Source: Anseranas semipalmata (lineage: Eukaryota > Chordata > Aves > Anseriformes > Anseranatidae). Taken from it: 64,000 bases of DNA. The stretch lies in the NCBI GenBank assembly GCA_013399115.1, contig VXAA01001425.1:1-64000 (forward strand), in the 5' to 3' direction. Shown here one piece after another: positions 1-13,213 of this stretch. Each line of letters opens with the position of its first letter. The stretch's first letter is position 1. Below the pieces are notes generated by a model. That model did no database searches and was not told the DNA's origin. It worked only from the letters and a program-made list of their open reading frames with translations. The translations under genes were made by a program, and so were the position numbers.

Positions 1-75
1 TGGGAGAGGGGGGCAGCGGGTGCTCCCGCGGTCAGGGCCGGGGCGCCCGGTGGCTTCGGTCAGCCCCGAGAGCCG
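1..75. promoter_or_regulatory. GC/CpG-rich segment at window edge (possible CpG-island end)
   Basis: The first 75 bases are strongly GC-rich with about eight CpGs, unlike the AT-rich DNA that follows immediately. It looks like the tail of a CpG island or of a GC-rich 5' exon that begins outside the window. A TAG|GTGTGC sequence just after position 75 could serve as a splice donor, but it is short and unproven. No protein motif is visible in any frame. Confidence 0.35.
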
Positions 76-1239
76 TAGGTGTGCCTGCGTGCACAGCACG
101 GTGCATCAGAACATTTCTTCTTTATTATGCCTAGCATTATACCTTTGATTCTTTTCTTTTTCGTTTTTAGGACCTTTACTTCCCCTACTTCCCCCCAAAA
201 TAAAAAATCTCTCTTATGCCTTCTGCAACGTAAAATAGGCCAGGCACCACAGGGAATGCCGATGTTTTTGTTGTGTGATGGTGAGTGCCCTGACTGGAAG
301 GGGCCCTCAGCACATCGCTGACAGGACGCTGAACAGGGCTTTTGTTGCAGCCCCTTGGTCTTTTGGTCTGCTGTCCTTACACACACTGCTTAACTACATG
401 CCAAAGCACTATTTAGCGCTTTGGTTGAATGCTAGAGCTTGGTTGAGCAGCGTATTCGTAATGCTGGAACCTTGGCGAGCATCTTGAAAAATATTTTGTT
501 TGCTTCTTATCCCGTAAACCTTTCAGTGCGGACCTAGATAATGAGCGCAGAAGCTCAGATCTTCAGCGAGATTCAGGTAGCAGCTCTCGTTAAATCCCAC
601 AGGCAGTTAAACTGCCTGTTAAACTCCTTGCTTTTGAGGATTTGGGACAGACCTCAGCGGAAGATCAGTAAGATCATGCATCTCTGAAGGTAAGTGGGAT
701 GCAGAGTGGAACTTCACAGCAGAGAGAAAGCCAGATGATGTGACACAGAGGGACCTGACATTAAAAAGCATTCCTGGGGCTCTGTAATGTTTTCAGAGCT
801 CTCACTGATAATGGAGAGAATCAATTCACTCTGCCTTTACAGAAAATGATTTATGCTAATAGAAAAAATGTCCTCTTTCGTCCATCAAAAAATCCTTCAT
901 TCCTTGTGAGTGAGGTTGAATGGGGCTTTTCAAGGCCAGGATTTGCCAGATATCCCTTCTGCTTTTAACTCAGAAGGAGATTTCAGAATTTATACAGTTG
1001 AATGGAGCAAAGGCTTTCCCACCAGTAGAAAATTCGCAGCAGTCAGTCCTAGCTGAAGGTACAAATATTTCAGTTTGTGCAGAAAGAGACATGAATCTGG
1101 TGAAAAACTGCGTTTTTAAAGAGGAGACCTCTGGAGAGTTCTAGCGTTTCTTTTCGGTACTTTTGAAGAAAAATCATTCTGTCTTTATCTCGGAGTGGCC
1201 TACTTAAAAATAAAAATCTAATCAGGAGTCGCTGATGAT
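76..1239. other. Non-coding stretch between two CpG-rich segments
   Basis: Ordinary base composition with several T- and A-rich runs. The short open frames here (up to 108 codons) carry no recognisable domain and appear on both strands over the same bases, as chance frames do. I see no repeat element. Confidence 0.6.
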
Positions 1240-1400
1240 GGTTTGGGCCCCGGGAAGGCCCCGGCGGCACTCGCGGCGCTCTCCCCGCCGCTGCGGCCGG
1301 GCGGTGCCGGTGCGCGGGGCCCGCCCCGTCGGTCCGTGGTGCTGAAACGCCGCCGCTCGGCCCCGGCCGCCGTGAGCCTGCTCAGAGCGTAGGAAAAAGT
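1240..1400. promoter_or_regulatory. CpG-island-like segment with a donor-like GTGAGC
   Basis: About 130 bases between 1247 and 1376 hold roughly 25 CpG dinucleotides and are very GC-rich, in a window where CpG is otherwise scarce. Such density usually marks an unmethylated promoter or a 5' untranslated exon. On the + strand it ends with CCGCC|GTGAGC (donor-like GT at 1372-1373), so a small untranslated first exon on that strand is possible. No initiation codon with a convincing coding frame follows. The open frame over it on the - strand is rich in Arg, Gly and Ala, as any GC-rich stretch would be. Promoter function is inferred from composition only. Confidence 0.4.
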
Positions 1401-4400
1401 CGTCGGGTTTTAGTGGCTGGGCGATCAAACCTGGGAGATGAAAGCCAAAGGTGACCGAGAGTGAGGCACGAGAGGCGTGTGTAGGAGGAGTAGCAGCCGA
1501 GCATCCCTTGGGCTGCTGGGGAAGAAAGCTGGTGTTGCTACGTGTGGATTAATCCTGTATCATCATAGGGATGCCCACGTTTCATACTGCATTGTGTACA
1601 AGGCTTAAGAGTTTAAGCCTTAAACACCCCCCCCCCTTTTAAAATGATCCTCTTTCAATCCTTTTTTCCCATTTTCCTTCTACTCAACAGTCATGAGCAG
1701 AAGAAGCTATCATAAAGCAGGTAGCTTCATTTTTGTTGCTCTTGGAGCTTCAGTGAGTGCTACGATTGAAGACAATAGTTTTTGCTTTGGCCAAGCCATT
1801 TTTCGGGATCCGTGGTATGAGTCCTGCCTCTCGCTTGGCTCTTGAACTTCAGAGCTAGCATGAAAAGGAGGTAACCCCGGAATGTGTTATTGCTGCTCCT
1901 GAGAACAAATGCAGACACTGAAGAAAGTTGCTGAAGAAAGAAAGCAGATTTCTTTCCTTCTGTGAAACCTTTTACTCCGCCTGTGATTGTTATTTAGGTT
2001 TTCATTCCCCTCTGCCTCTTTGCCTTTGGGATAATATCTCATAGGGTAGATTTATGAATGTATCAACTTCCATTTAAGTCTGTCTTTCACCAGTTTCTCC
2101 TGTTCTGTAGAAAGTCACTGGTTGGAGGAATTAACTGCATGGCACTTAGGGGACACAGAGTTTTCAGCAGCTGCTGGAACCACTGCTCTGTTCCAGGCAT
2201 ATGCACAGGATTTTCTGTGTTGACAAAAGGCTCTCCCTTCCAGTGCTGATTGCCCAGGAAAGGAGAATCTGTATCCTGAAAAATACGTAGTATTTGTTTG
2301 CGTTGGCTGAGACAGAAAGAAACGTGACAATGTAATGATTACATCACTGAAGAAAATAACACAGGTGAGATCAGAAATCTGAGCAGACAAATGGGAAAAA
2401 GTCTAAGTGAGGAACAGGGAAAATCAGTGTGGAAGTGACTGGCTGTTGGACATTGGGAAGTAGAGCAAAAGTACACAGTGAAACACGTATAAGTAGACTT
2501 TTGAAGATGTTATCAGAGTTTATCACATTTTTTTTCTATTTTTGGCTACTGAACTTCTGGCTTGTAAAAGGTTGTGATAGACACGCCTTTGTTAAAATTT
2601 AAGGATTACCAGTGGGATGATTAAAAATAAGCGAAACAAAAACAGATGAAGGAACAGAGAGGAAAAGGCCAACGCAGTTGGAGAGGAGCTATAGGCCAAG
2701 GCAGCTCACCCTAACAGAAGTGCAAGCAGCTGGAGCACTCTCTGTGGGGTATCAGCAGGCATTTTAATAACGCTTTGATTTTTGCAGGTGTATCAGCATC
2801 CACATTTCTTCATATGGAAGTACAGTTGTTATTTTTGAGTGGTTACTCACCTTGGGGATGACATTCCTTATTCTTTAAGAAATAGTAAGTGACCCTGTAA
2901 CTTCTACTGTTCCCAGCAAAGGCCCACAGATGGCACAAGTCTTGCACAAGAGAAGGAGGCTGAGTTTGCGCGGCATGGTCATCATTATGGCACATTGCAA
3001 AGGACAGTGGCTGCAGGGTGGACGAGGGGCATGTTTTATGGTTCCCGCTGAAGGTGAACGGTCTCTGAGGTGGCAGCACTGCTGAACTTATAGCCTTTGG
3101 GGCTATTTCATAAGTGAAGTGGAAGTCAGGACAGGTGGGGTAAGGGAACTTTCAACATAATATGAATCTGTTTTCTGTGGATCTTCAGTATGACCTAGAA
3201 AGGAGATGAGATGGACAAAAAGTGTGAGCAGCTCTGGCTTTCTTCTGTTTTTCTTTCTATACTTTTCATCCCATTCTCAAGGAGCAACGTGATTGCAAAT
3301 GCCTGTGAACAGCGAGTGATGACGATGATTATGTCCTGTTTCTCTACTCCTTGGTGTCAGCTTGGCAATTTTAGTTGGATTTAACACATGATGATTTATG
3401 CCTCGGTGATGATTGTACCTCTGTGGCCTAAGAGTGATGAGTGTGACCAAGTGTCTCTCTCGTGAGCCATTCTCTTACTCCTAATGTAATGAATTAAGGA
3501 GTAAAGTTTTGCCGTTGACCTGCCTTGATAACACAGGTTAAATGCTCATTGCTAATTTTATTTTCAAGCTTTTTAGATGATTGCAGTGCTTTTCAATATT
3601 CATTGAAATGGTTCTCTCTAGTACAATATTCTCAAAATTAGAGTATTGAGTTGTCAGGTTTGTCAGGATTTTCAGTCTCTTAGCTGAAGCAGCAATATAT
3701 TATCTTTCTCTCTAATGCACCAGGCTAAAACTTGATTCAAAGGCAAATAATTCAGCACATCAGGTTGGCACCCTGTTTCCTTGGGTTGTACTTCTTACCT
3801 TGGTGATGCAGAAATGTTCCAGTTCTGTTTTGTGTCCTCCAGGGACTCCTGCATAAATGAGTATTTTTCCCTTCTTGGGCTATGTGGAGCTTAGAGTTAG
3901 AAAGAGCTCCTATTTTGAACTTAATGAAGGTGTTTATTTTGTGTTATACAACACAGTACATTCTGTATATGTTTGGGACTTGTAGGTTAAACTTGCTTCC
4001 ACAGCAGGGGTGTGCTGCAGCTTGTGAGGTACTCTGTGGCAGAGGCGTAGTTCGCTTTATTCTGCACATGAGTTCTTATGAAAAGTATAATGCATACAAG
4101 CCTGTAATTGCATCTTGGAGAGAACATAAGTTGTCATGAATTAGTGACAGTTATGTCAGTTTTTTTTTTTTTCTCCTAAATTCATTTTCTTTCATGTTTT
4201 ATTAGAAAATATGTTTATTGGCTTTAGAGTGATCTCTGACAGAACGGAAGAGGAGAAAAAACATATATTATCTCTCAAATGATAAAGACCTATCTGCATT
4301 CCGCTGTTATGACAACTTGCACTTTTCTGGTCCATTAAGGAGGCTGTTTTAACTCACTGGTTAGAGCTGCTCCGTTCCTTTTATTTAAAAATAACAGGCT

Positions 4401-7400
4401 TTCTGATGCTGAGATTGTGAGGGGTTTTGTAAATGTGATTACAACACAGAAAGATTTTGTTTAAAGCTCTAGAAGCTAACCTAAGTATACTAGAAATGAT
4501 TCCATGATTAGGAAAAGGCCTGTGGATTTCTAGAAAATAATATTTAAAGGTATAATACATGTAAGAAGGATGCTTTGTTTTTGAGGTTTTTTTAAGTGCT
4601 TAGTATATTTGAGAGAAATTGTTCTTACTTGAAATATACATTTCCAAGAGGCACTAGCAGAAGGAGAGAGTTCTAAAAAGGACGTTTTAACATGCAGCTG
4701 TTCCTCAGTTTTTCTCTGCTTTCTGCAAAAGAAAGAAAAGTAAGAGGATGAAAAGGGATGAAGGATACATCCGTGCTTGAAGTGATGGAGACTTGGAGGC
4801 TGTAATCTTTCATTGGGCTACTGACTGGGTAGCAGCACAGCCTGCAGACTGCATTTTTCTTCCTTTTCTTTCCCCGAACATTGAAGCAAGGAGCTGAAAG
4901 GACAGTCCTTTCTCTGAAGGTTTTGGCTTTAGATCATTTTGTCCACACTGCAATTACTAGAAACAGAAATGAAGCCAAAAAACTAGGCTATAAAGAGCTG
5001 TAAAATCTGACTCATCCTCATTAGAGGTAAGGCAAAAAGAGGGTAGAAGAGGCTAGGCCATGTATGCATCTGTTAGTTTCTTGAACTTTCCAGGTTTAGC
5101 TTCACTGTATCCAGTTTCAAGAATTCAGCTGCAGGGAAGAGTTAGATTTTGTTTGTTGACTTAGAATGATACATTTTAAAGCTAATAAAATTAACAACAG
5201 GGAGACTGAACTACAGTTACAGCAAAGAAATTGATCATCTAACCTGTAATTATAACACAACGTTATTTATTTATTCATCCAATTCATAGTATTATTTTAT
5301 TGAGTCTGACAGCAGTTACCATATCACGATTTATCTGTTAGGTATATGATTATTATTACCATAGCAATTATTTTTCTATAAATTTACAACAAATATGCTT
5401 TTGCGCTCCGAAAGCCATTCAGTAGGTTCTTGGTAGATTATAATAGCTTTGTGGAATAAAATCAGTTTTCATGGCTGCCCAGAACTTTATGTGATCTATA
5501 AAATATGCAGCTTTAGAAGTATGGATGGTCTGGGCTCAGAGTTTAATAGATGGCTCTTTGACTCTGTGCAATATTCTGGTGATTCCTGTACTGAGCTGAT
5601 TGCATGGAGGGAGGAAAGGAAAAAATTCAGAAAGCAAAATACATGGTTTTAGTGATTGTTTTAAAGTCACTTTAGATGAATAGGATTTTTACATATTCTT
5701 TTGCTTCAGAATTCTAATTATGGTGTCTTTCTAGCTTTTTAATAATAGGAAAAGAGTTCCATTCAATAATTGAAATGTTTGTAGGAATGAGAGTCCGATT
5801 CTTGATGCCATCCTTTCAGTGCCAGCCTTACGCACAGACTGCATGCTTGTAGGTGCAGGATGCACTGATCCTAAAAATGCAAGGATATGAGAAGCAGGAG
5901 GTGGAAGCCTTAGACTTTTGCTGTTTTTAGTTTCTAGTTATTCTTAAATGTGGCAAGTGTTAAATTTTCAGTGTCCAACACCTGCAAAAAAAAATCTCCT
6001 GAGGTGATCCCCCCCATGCCCATGTACTAAATACACAGCTAGCTGCTTGCTAACTAAACCCGTTACTTGGAGAACACACAAAACATTGAAACATCATCAA
6101 CTACATTGATGTGGAAATATTTGGCTTTTATTTGACAACTCAAATTTATGGAGAAGTTTAGGAACAAAAACATATTTTAAATTACCGCAGAAAATGACCT
6201 TTTTCCCCCAGTTCTCATGGAAGGCTTTTAATTGACTTCAGCAAGCTGGGTCTGGGAAGAGGGAAAGCTGGAAGGCTTATGTGTGCCCAAGTCTGAAACT
6301 GCGCACTTCACTCTATAGCCATGACGAGCAAAGAGACATCAGTCATTAAGGTATCATTGTGAGAGTAATTAGATGTATACCTAGCTTTGGGGTAGTGGAA
6401 GAAGAGTAATTATATTAATTAGTCTTACTTATGTGCTTTAAATTGCGGAGATCTCTGTGTTAAAATAATAGCTAAAGGAATACACAGAGCACCAGTGGCA
6501 AACACAGAGTGCTTGAGAACCTTTGGCTGCTGAGTTTAGTGAAGTCTCCAGCAAGTTCATTTGTAGTCGCTGACTTTCTGGACTAATGATGGGTGTGCTA
6601 CTTTTTCAGATGGGAGGCAGTCCACTTCAGAAAGGTAATGGTTTTGCTGGTGTTCACCTTTAATCAAAGAGCTGACTTCAGCAGTTGTCTTATTACCACA
6701 CTCGAGCAAATTATTAATAAGCTGTAAATGGCTAGGTATGGCCTGTCCATTTATCAAATATTAATGTCAGTTTATCATCCATATAGATTTTCATAAATTG
6801 CTGGGTCAGCAGAAGGCTTAGTCTTTCCTGGAAGGTTTTAAAGCATTGGAAAATATATGAGTTCACAATCTCTTAAGGTCCAGCTTACTATGGAAACAGA
6901 TTGACACATCACAGAGCAAGCCCTTATTTTTATTTCGCTGCTCGATTCATTCTTGAAAACAAATGTCTAATTGCATGCTGAAAAAACATGAATGATTTAC
7001 AGAGTCTGCATTTGTCTTTTAAAATTCATCAGTTTGATTTAGAACGTACCTAGGAGTTTCCGGGGATTTGGTGCAGTGTGCATGTAGGAGAAACTTGGTC
7101 TGAGGTGCATTAATGATAGAGTTTGTCTGAGCAACCCCTACTCCCTGTTCCATGTCAAGTGGTAAGGAACAGGAACATCGCTGGAGCAAGGAGTGGGGGG
7201 CTCTGCCACAGTGCTTATCAAAATACCACCATAGGTGTCAACAGCAAAGGCGCACAGATATCAGCCAACATGATACACTTGGGGGAATATTACACTGAGT
7301 ATTACAGAGCTCACTTGGCACAGGTGTTGCACGTAATCTGTGCAAAAGAGGCTTCTTTTAGGAAGACTAATGGGTTTTTAAAATACTACTTATAAATCAC

Positions 7401-7637
7401 AGTTCATTCAGTCAGTTCTAAGCTCTTTATGACTCCTCTATAAAAACCTGTACAAAATTGGGAGCTTTTTAATTTCATTGGCACTTCAGTAAGATCATTC
7501 TTCTCTGTTGAATGTAGAATTGCAAGGGATTTGCATCATACCTGGAGAACATGTCCAGTAATGGTGTATTTGGTTCTTCAACAGAAGATGTGCAGACACT
7601 TCTCACCTTTTGGTAGTGAACTGCTCTCCTAATAAAC
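1401..7637. other. Presumed intronic or 5' flanking DNA without recognisable genes
   Basis: AT-rich sequence with homopolymers, including a C10 run at 1627-1636 and a T13 run at 4160-4172. The 5240-5400 part is very AT-rich with many TTATT/AATTA words. I found no exon with splice sites plus a protein motif, no RNA gene and no identifiable transposon. Confidence 0.55.
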
Positions 7638-7676
7638 GTGTGTGTGTGTGTGCGTGTGTGTGTGTATATATATATA
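7638..7676. repeat. (TG)n(TA)n compound microsatellite
   Basis: An alternating TG run with one C interruption passes directly into a TA run. It explains the His/Thr repeat in the open frame read on the opposite strand. Confidence 0.95.
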
Positions 7677-10600
7677 ACTGTGCAGCACTTTAAACTGTTG
7701 TGTCCTATCGAAGAGATACATGACCAAATGTAGTAACTGTCAGCGTTTACAGTGACTGCCAGCACACACTAAAGCAGAAGGAATGTCTGTAAGGACCCAC
7801 GTGCTGGCCAGTGGTGCTTGGGTGCAAAATCTCTGCCTCGTTCTCTTGGTAATTACTAGGTTAGGGTTTTCAGGTAATTTTCTATCTACAAAAGTATGTG
7901 GATCACTGATGAAATTGTTCTGTGTACAAAGTCTATATAATTCCTATTTCTTGCTCAGTCCCTTTTAAATTGGGCAGTGTAAAGAAAATGTTAACTATGC
8001 TTTTCTTTACATAAGTTTACCATACACCCCAAAGCCTCACCCTTCATGGTAGCATCTGACAGTGAGAGTTAGCAGAACATGTTTTAAGGGAAGATGCTTT
8101 TGTTGCAACCCCTGTTCCTCTGTTCCACAAGCTTCCCATTGATACGGAGGTTACTCTGGAGGGAATCACATCTATGGACTTTGAGACACTGCTGTGTTGA
8201 GAAGTGGGTTTTTCTTTTGTAACTGACAGCGCAGCATTAGAGATGCAGCTCTAGGTTCTGTCTCTTCCCTTCCTTTTCCTTAAATGAAAACAAGCATTAC
8301 GTTTCTGCCAGACTTTAATAGGTCTGATTCCTGTTGGATGTGACTTAAAAATCAGGATACTGTCATGCCTATTTACTTGCACTCACAGACTGCGCTGTTT
8401 TAAGAATAAAACTGTTGTGGTAACAACAATATCTGCTATAATAAAAGCAAATGTACTAACTTCCAGCCTTGACAGATGTCTCAATCTTCTGCATTGACCT
8501 TGTGGGACTCCTGTGTAGTGTTTTCGTCTCCCCTTCCCCCCTTATCCTCCTTTCCCCCGCTATGTCCCTCATGCAGGGAATTAGCTTGTCATGCTTATGT
8601 CTGCTCCACTTCCACTGGCTTGTGCCTACATCTGGTACTGGGGAAGGGGTAACAGGAAGGGCAGTTTTTTAACTAACGTCTGACTAAACATATGTGAGAC
8701 AAACAACTTGTGTATGCCTTGGTGGTTTTTTTCTTTACAATTATAAATAAACACATATGGTTTAATGTAGCGTCCAAGGAATTGGATGTACGTCACCAAT
8801 CAGAGAAACTGCTGGAGACTCCTGCACTCAGCTGCTGGTGTGTTACATGCTTCACCATCTTTTGTTTTCTGATGTATAAAACCCCAGTAAATGTAATTTT
8901 ATAGTACAAGTTCAGTTTTTCCTACTATGTTTTGTAGTTGCTTTGAATTCTGAACTCACGGCAAGTCATACCAGAGCAATAGTTTATTGAAGCCTTTTCT
9001 CCCAGTTGACCTTCTCCAGTGTGACTGCCTTGATAACAGACCTATCATTTGTATGAAAGCAGGTTTTTTCATAGACCATTATCAAAGTCACAGATACATT
9101 GATATCTTCATCTCTGCTTCCATATAAAAGTAGGGCCACATATTAAACGTTCTCATACAGACACCTAATTATTTTTACTTAGGGATGCATTATTAATCTT
9201 TTAATAGGCTCTTGCTTTGGATATTTATCTAGTTTGATTCTGTAAGAAATTCCACACACTTTTATTAATTAGCTAATTTCTTGGACACATTTTGGTTTGG
9301 TACTTTTATCACTATAATGCGTAATGATATTTCTGTGGGAGTGATATTGTGCCCTTTCGTGGGCATGGACCCAATAAAGCATGTTCTGTAACATAAAGTT
9401 CTGTTCCAAAAAGATTTTCAGTTGTCACAAGATGCTGTCAGATGGAGGAGAATAAGCTCTTTGAGACAAGGATTATCACCTTGTTAATGCTTGTGCTGTA
9501 CATTGTACCAGAAGTGCCTGCTGAATAGATAGTTTTTTTGGTGTGGTATTTATTAGAAAATATGTTGATCTCAGGAATGTATCAACACATAATTTAAACC
9601 TTAAAATTCACAGGCACGGTTGGGGGAAGGGGATCAGTTATCTGAATTGTACCAGCTCAGTGCTTGCTCTGTTTTTAACAGTTTGCTTCCTGTTTTGCAC
9701 ATTTTGTGTGTGGTACTGTTACTCGTGCTCATCACAACATTACATAGAATATGATTTTATAGCATTTTGAGAGATGGAATCACTGAAGGCATTTCAGATT
9801 TCTTGCTTACAGATGTAGTTACTCTAGCGTAGCCTTGGGGTAGCTTTTACACCGTTAGTGCCAAGGGGCAGTCGGCGTTTGGAGCCTTGGCAGAATCCAG
9901 TCACCAGCTTGTGCTGGAGTAGTAGGATGGGCAAAAATTGCGCAGATGGAAGATTGGCTGTTTACCTCGCAGCACAAGAGTCAGTAATGCGCGTTTTTAA
10001 AAATGAACAGACTTGATAATTCCTGCCTGCCTTCTGCTTTGCGTAGACCTATAAGCCTGTGCAAAGTAAGTGTAAAATGCTACCATATGGTAATGCTGTA
10101 CAACGACCTCGCGCCCCTTGATGGCTGCAGAAGTTGTGGGGCAGTGGGGAGCTGGAAGGCTGTTTTCAAAAGAGCCTTTGTTGCACAAGTGTGCAGGCAG
10201 CTTAGGAACATAAGCCTCAATGAAATCAGCCAGGACTTGTTCTTTGGGGGTTTTTCAGGTTCTCTGAATTTTGAAAATCCCAACTAATTTAATGTGTGTC
10301 TGTGTGTTTCCAAGGCGGAGAGAGAGAGAGAGTTGTATTCATAGTACTATAGGAGCATGGGGATGAAATAAACTGCAATACAAACATGACCTACTTTCCC
10401 AGAGCACAGAACTTTTTCTTAATGTCACATATTTTAACACAATATGTGCTTCCATCACCAGTGACACTAGAATAATGATTTTCCCCAAAGGTTGCATCTG
10501 AAAACAGACTCACAGCTTCAAAAATTCTTTTCTTTTTAGATTTATATTCGTATAATTTTTAAAGGAGGTAAGAGGGGACATTTCATTCTGATTTTAAAAA

Positions 10601-13182
10601 AGAAGAAAGACAAAAATGTGTATTTGGCTTCTATTGTTGTTTGTTTGTTCGCTCCCTTTTGTTACTATTAAAGTAAAACTCCTTGTGCTGGAGTTTGTTT
10701 CTTCTTTTCTTTTTTTAGCTGTCTTTGAAGTTGATGTCTTTAGCAATAATTTTGGCAGTGCTGCAGTCTTACAATGATTTTGTTCTGATAGCAGGCTGCT
10801 TTTGTGTTCTCTTTCCATTGAAAAAATCAACCACCAAACCTCTTAGATTTGTAATTTGCAATTAAAGAAGTAAGGTTTGAATTTTCATGGAACTAATCAA
10901 TAATTACTACTTTTTTTTTTTTTTTAGTCTCCATTTGTGCCTGTGTCCTTGGAGGGGGAAAAGAGCTGGCAATTGGAACACTCTTTTTGAAAGTCTAACT
11001 GCTTTTCATTTTCAGAAAGGTTTGTCTGAAGTTGTTTGCAGTGAGGACCAAAGCCAACATTTGGGAGTGAGACCAGAACATGTGTTGCATTTCCAGAACA
11101 CTGTGGTTATGGGACAAAAGTTATCCCACAGTTTCTGAAACTCTGTTGTTGAAACACCACGTTGGAAAACATTTCTGTTTCCTGGGAGGTTTTTGATGTC
11201 TGTTGTATCTAATTAGAGGCCACTTAAAATGTACTTTTTTAGACATTTTGATTTTATGTTATGGCATTATTCTTACTAATTGCTCATAATGGAAGGCCAT
11301 GTTTTAGGCCTATGAGCACTAACTAAATGATGGCTATTTTTATAGAAAGTGTGGAAGAAAGTTAGAAACATTGCTGAGGTTATTGGGTGCACATCTTAGT
11401 ACCCGCCATCCCCAAGGGCTCCTGGTGACTACACCTCTCCTTGCCCACCCCATGTTTCGGGGAAGCAGAGCAGAACCACAGCACCATCTGAAATGCTTAG
11501 GCGGGCAGACATTTTTGTCAAATCTCTGGCCTTGGAAAGCTTAACTCTCTTCAAGTTTATCCATTTGGTCCTGTGGAAGTGCCACTCCAACTCAAACAGC
11601 AGGGTTGGAAAAGATATTTACCCCCAGGAAATACATCAGGAAGATAATTGTATCTCTGGTCAGCCTCTTTTTATGTTAACAAGTCAAACTCTTTAAGTCT
11701 TGTATTTTTTTTTTTTCTTCTCTGCAATTTTCAATAAATTCCCACTTTACAGCAAAAAATATTAATTTGCTGGTATATGGTCTCATATGTTGTCTTTCTA
11801 TTTTTATTATTTTAGTCCTCTGATTCTTCTTTATCTAGGTCCTTTTGATATTCTGTATTGACAGGGCTTTCCCTTTTCATGAGTGGTGAATATTATTGAT
11901 GTGCTTATGTTAGCTGTTTGTTTTCTGGTTAATGAATAGGTTTAACATATCAGTACATCCTTTAGGAGTTCTGCTAGGAACAGCTAACCCATTTGTTACT
12001 TTCCTTTTTCAAGACATGTTGTTTTCATTTCTTCTTACCTGGTTTCTTACCATATGATCTTTTGACTAATAGCTGTTTCTGTACTAAATAAAAATGTAAA
12101 GAAATATAGTTTCCATTGGGTGCTTCACAAAATGCAGATCAACTAAATCTATTATGTTTTGAGTGTCTAGAAAATCCATTATCAAGAGTATACTGAAATT
12201 GTTGGCAAAATGTTGTATTTTATCTTCTTTTCTATCTTCTCCTTATTCTTCAGAATCTGTTCTAAAGTTTACATCTGTTTTGGTCAGCCTGATAGGATTG
12301 TAGTGCCCACATTCATTTGCTCTTCTTTTCTGCACTGTCGTCCCTCCTTTTGGTATTTTCAAGAGAGATGGATTTGTTAAGATCTAGAGTAGTTATAGCT
12401 GCAAGCTTGTAGTTTTATTTGTCAATTCTTCAATAGTTCTATGTCAGGTCCTCCTACTCTGAATGGTGATTCAATTTTAACTTCAAGATGTGTAACTTCC
12501 ATTCTCGCATTCTCATTCCCATTAGTTACAATCAATGCTGACAGAAGAGCAAGGAAGGTACTCCTTCACCTCTCACACAGTGGTCTATTTTAACAGTATG
12601 CTATCTTCTCATCTTAGCACACCCATTTCTGCTTATTCTTTTCTATTTATGAGTATCTACATATTTTTATCCTGACTGACTTGAGTCTCAGTCTTCTCTT
12701 ATATCTAAACCACTGTATTTGTCTATTTGCCTTTAACTGTTCCTTCAACATTTTTAATGTTACTTGTTTATCACTTAAAAACTTTGAGATACAGACTGTT
12801 GTTTATTCCTCTGTTTATTTTAAACTCAAGTTATAATTACATGGTCTAAAGTATTCGTGACTAATATCTTTATTACTTTAATTGATTTGTGAGTCTCTGA
12901 GAAGTTAAAGCTCCCCATAAAGAAATTATTCCTGGTGATGTTCTTCTTCCAAGAGCATTATAATTCTCTCTGTATATCTTCAAATCTAACCCCAGGGCCG
13001 AGGAGGCCTGTAGCAGATAGAGAGCTTCTTTCCATGTGATGATGGGGAAAAAATCCCCCAAACAACACACCTGTGAGCATTAGCTCAACACTTTACAGCT
13101 GTTAAAATCTCATCTTCTTGCTCTGACAACTAACCATCTATGTTTCTCTTGGCTTACAAACTCACATGTGAATTCATTCTAG
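7677..13182. other. Presumed intron, no genes seen
   Basis: Contains a short GA run at 10318-10332, a T15 run at 10911-10925 and a T12 run near 11705-11716. The section 11700-13180 is T-rich on the + strand. Short open frames have no recognisable domain. Confidence 0.55.
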
Positions 13183-13213
13183 TTTGTTTTTGTTGTTGTT
13201 GTTGTTGTTTTTN
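13183..13213. repeat. (TTG)n microsatellite ending at a single ambiguous base
   Basis: TTG/TTTTG repeats run up to an N at 13213. The unresolved base sits exactly at the end of the low-complexity tract, as expected for a sequencing or assembly uncertainty. Confidence 0.9.

Noticed and set aside
60..386. 108-codon open frame on the - strand near the window start
   Set aside because: No family resemblance, and overlapping frames on the + strand are equally open.
1222..1428. Arg/Gly-rich open frame on the - strand over the CpG-rich patch
   Set aside because: GC-rich DNA lacks stop codons by composition; no motif and no splice support.
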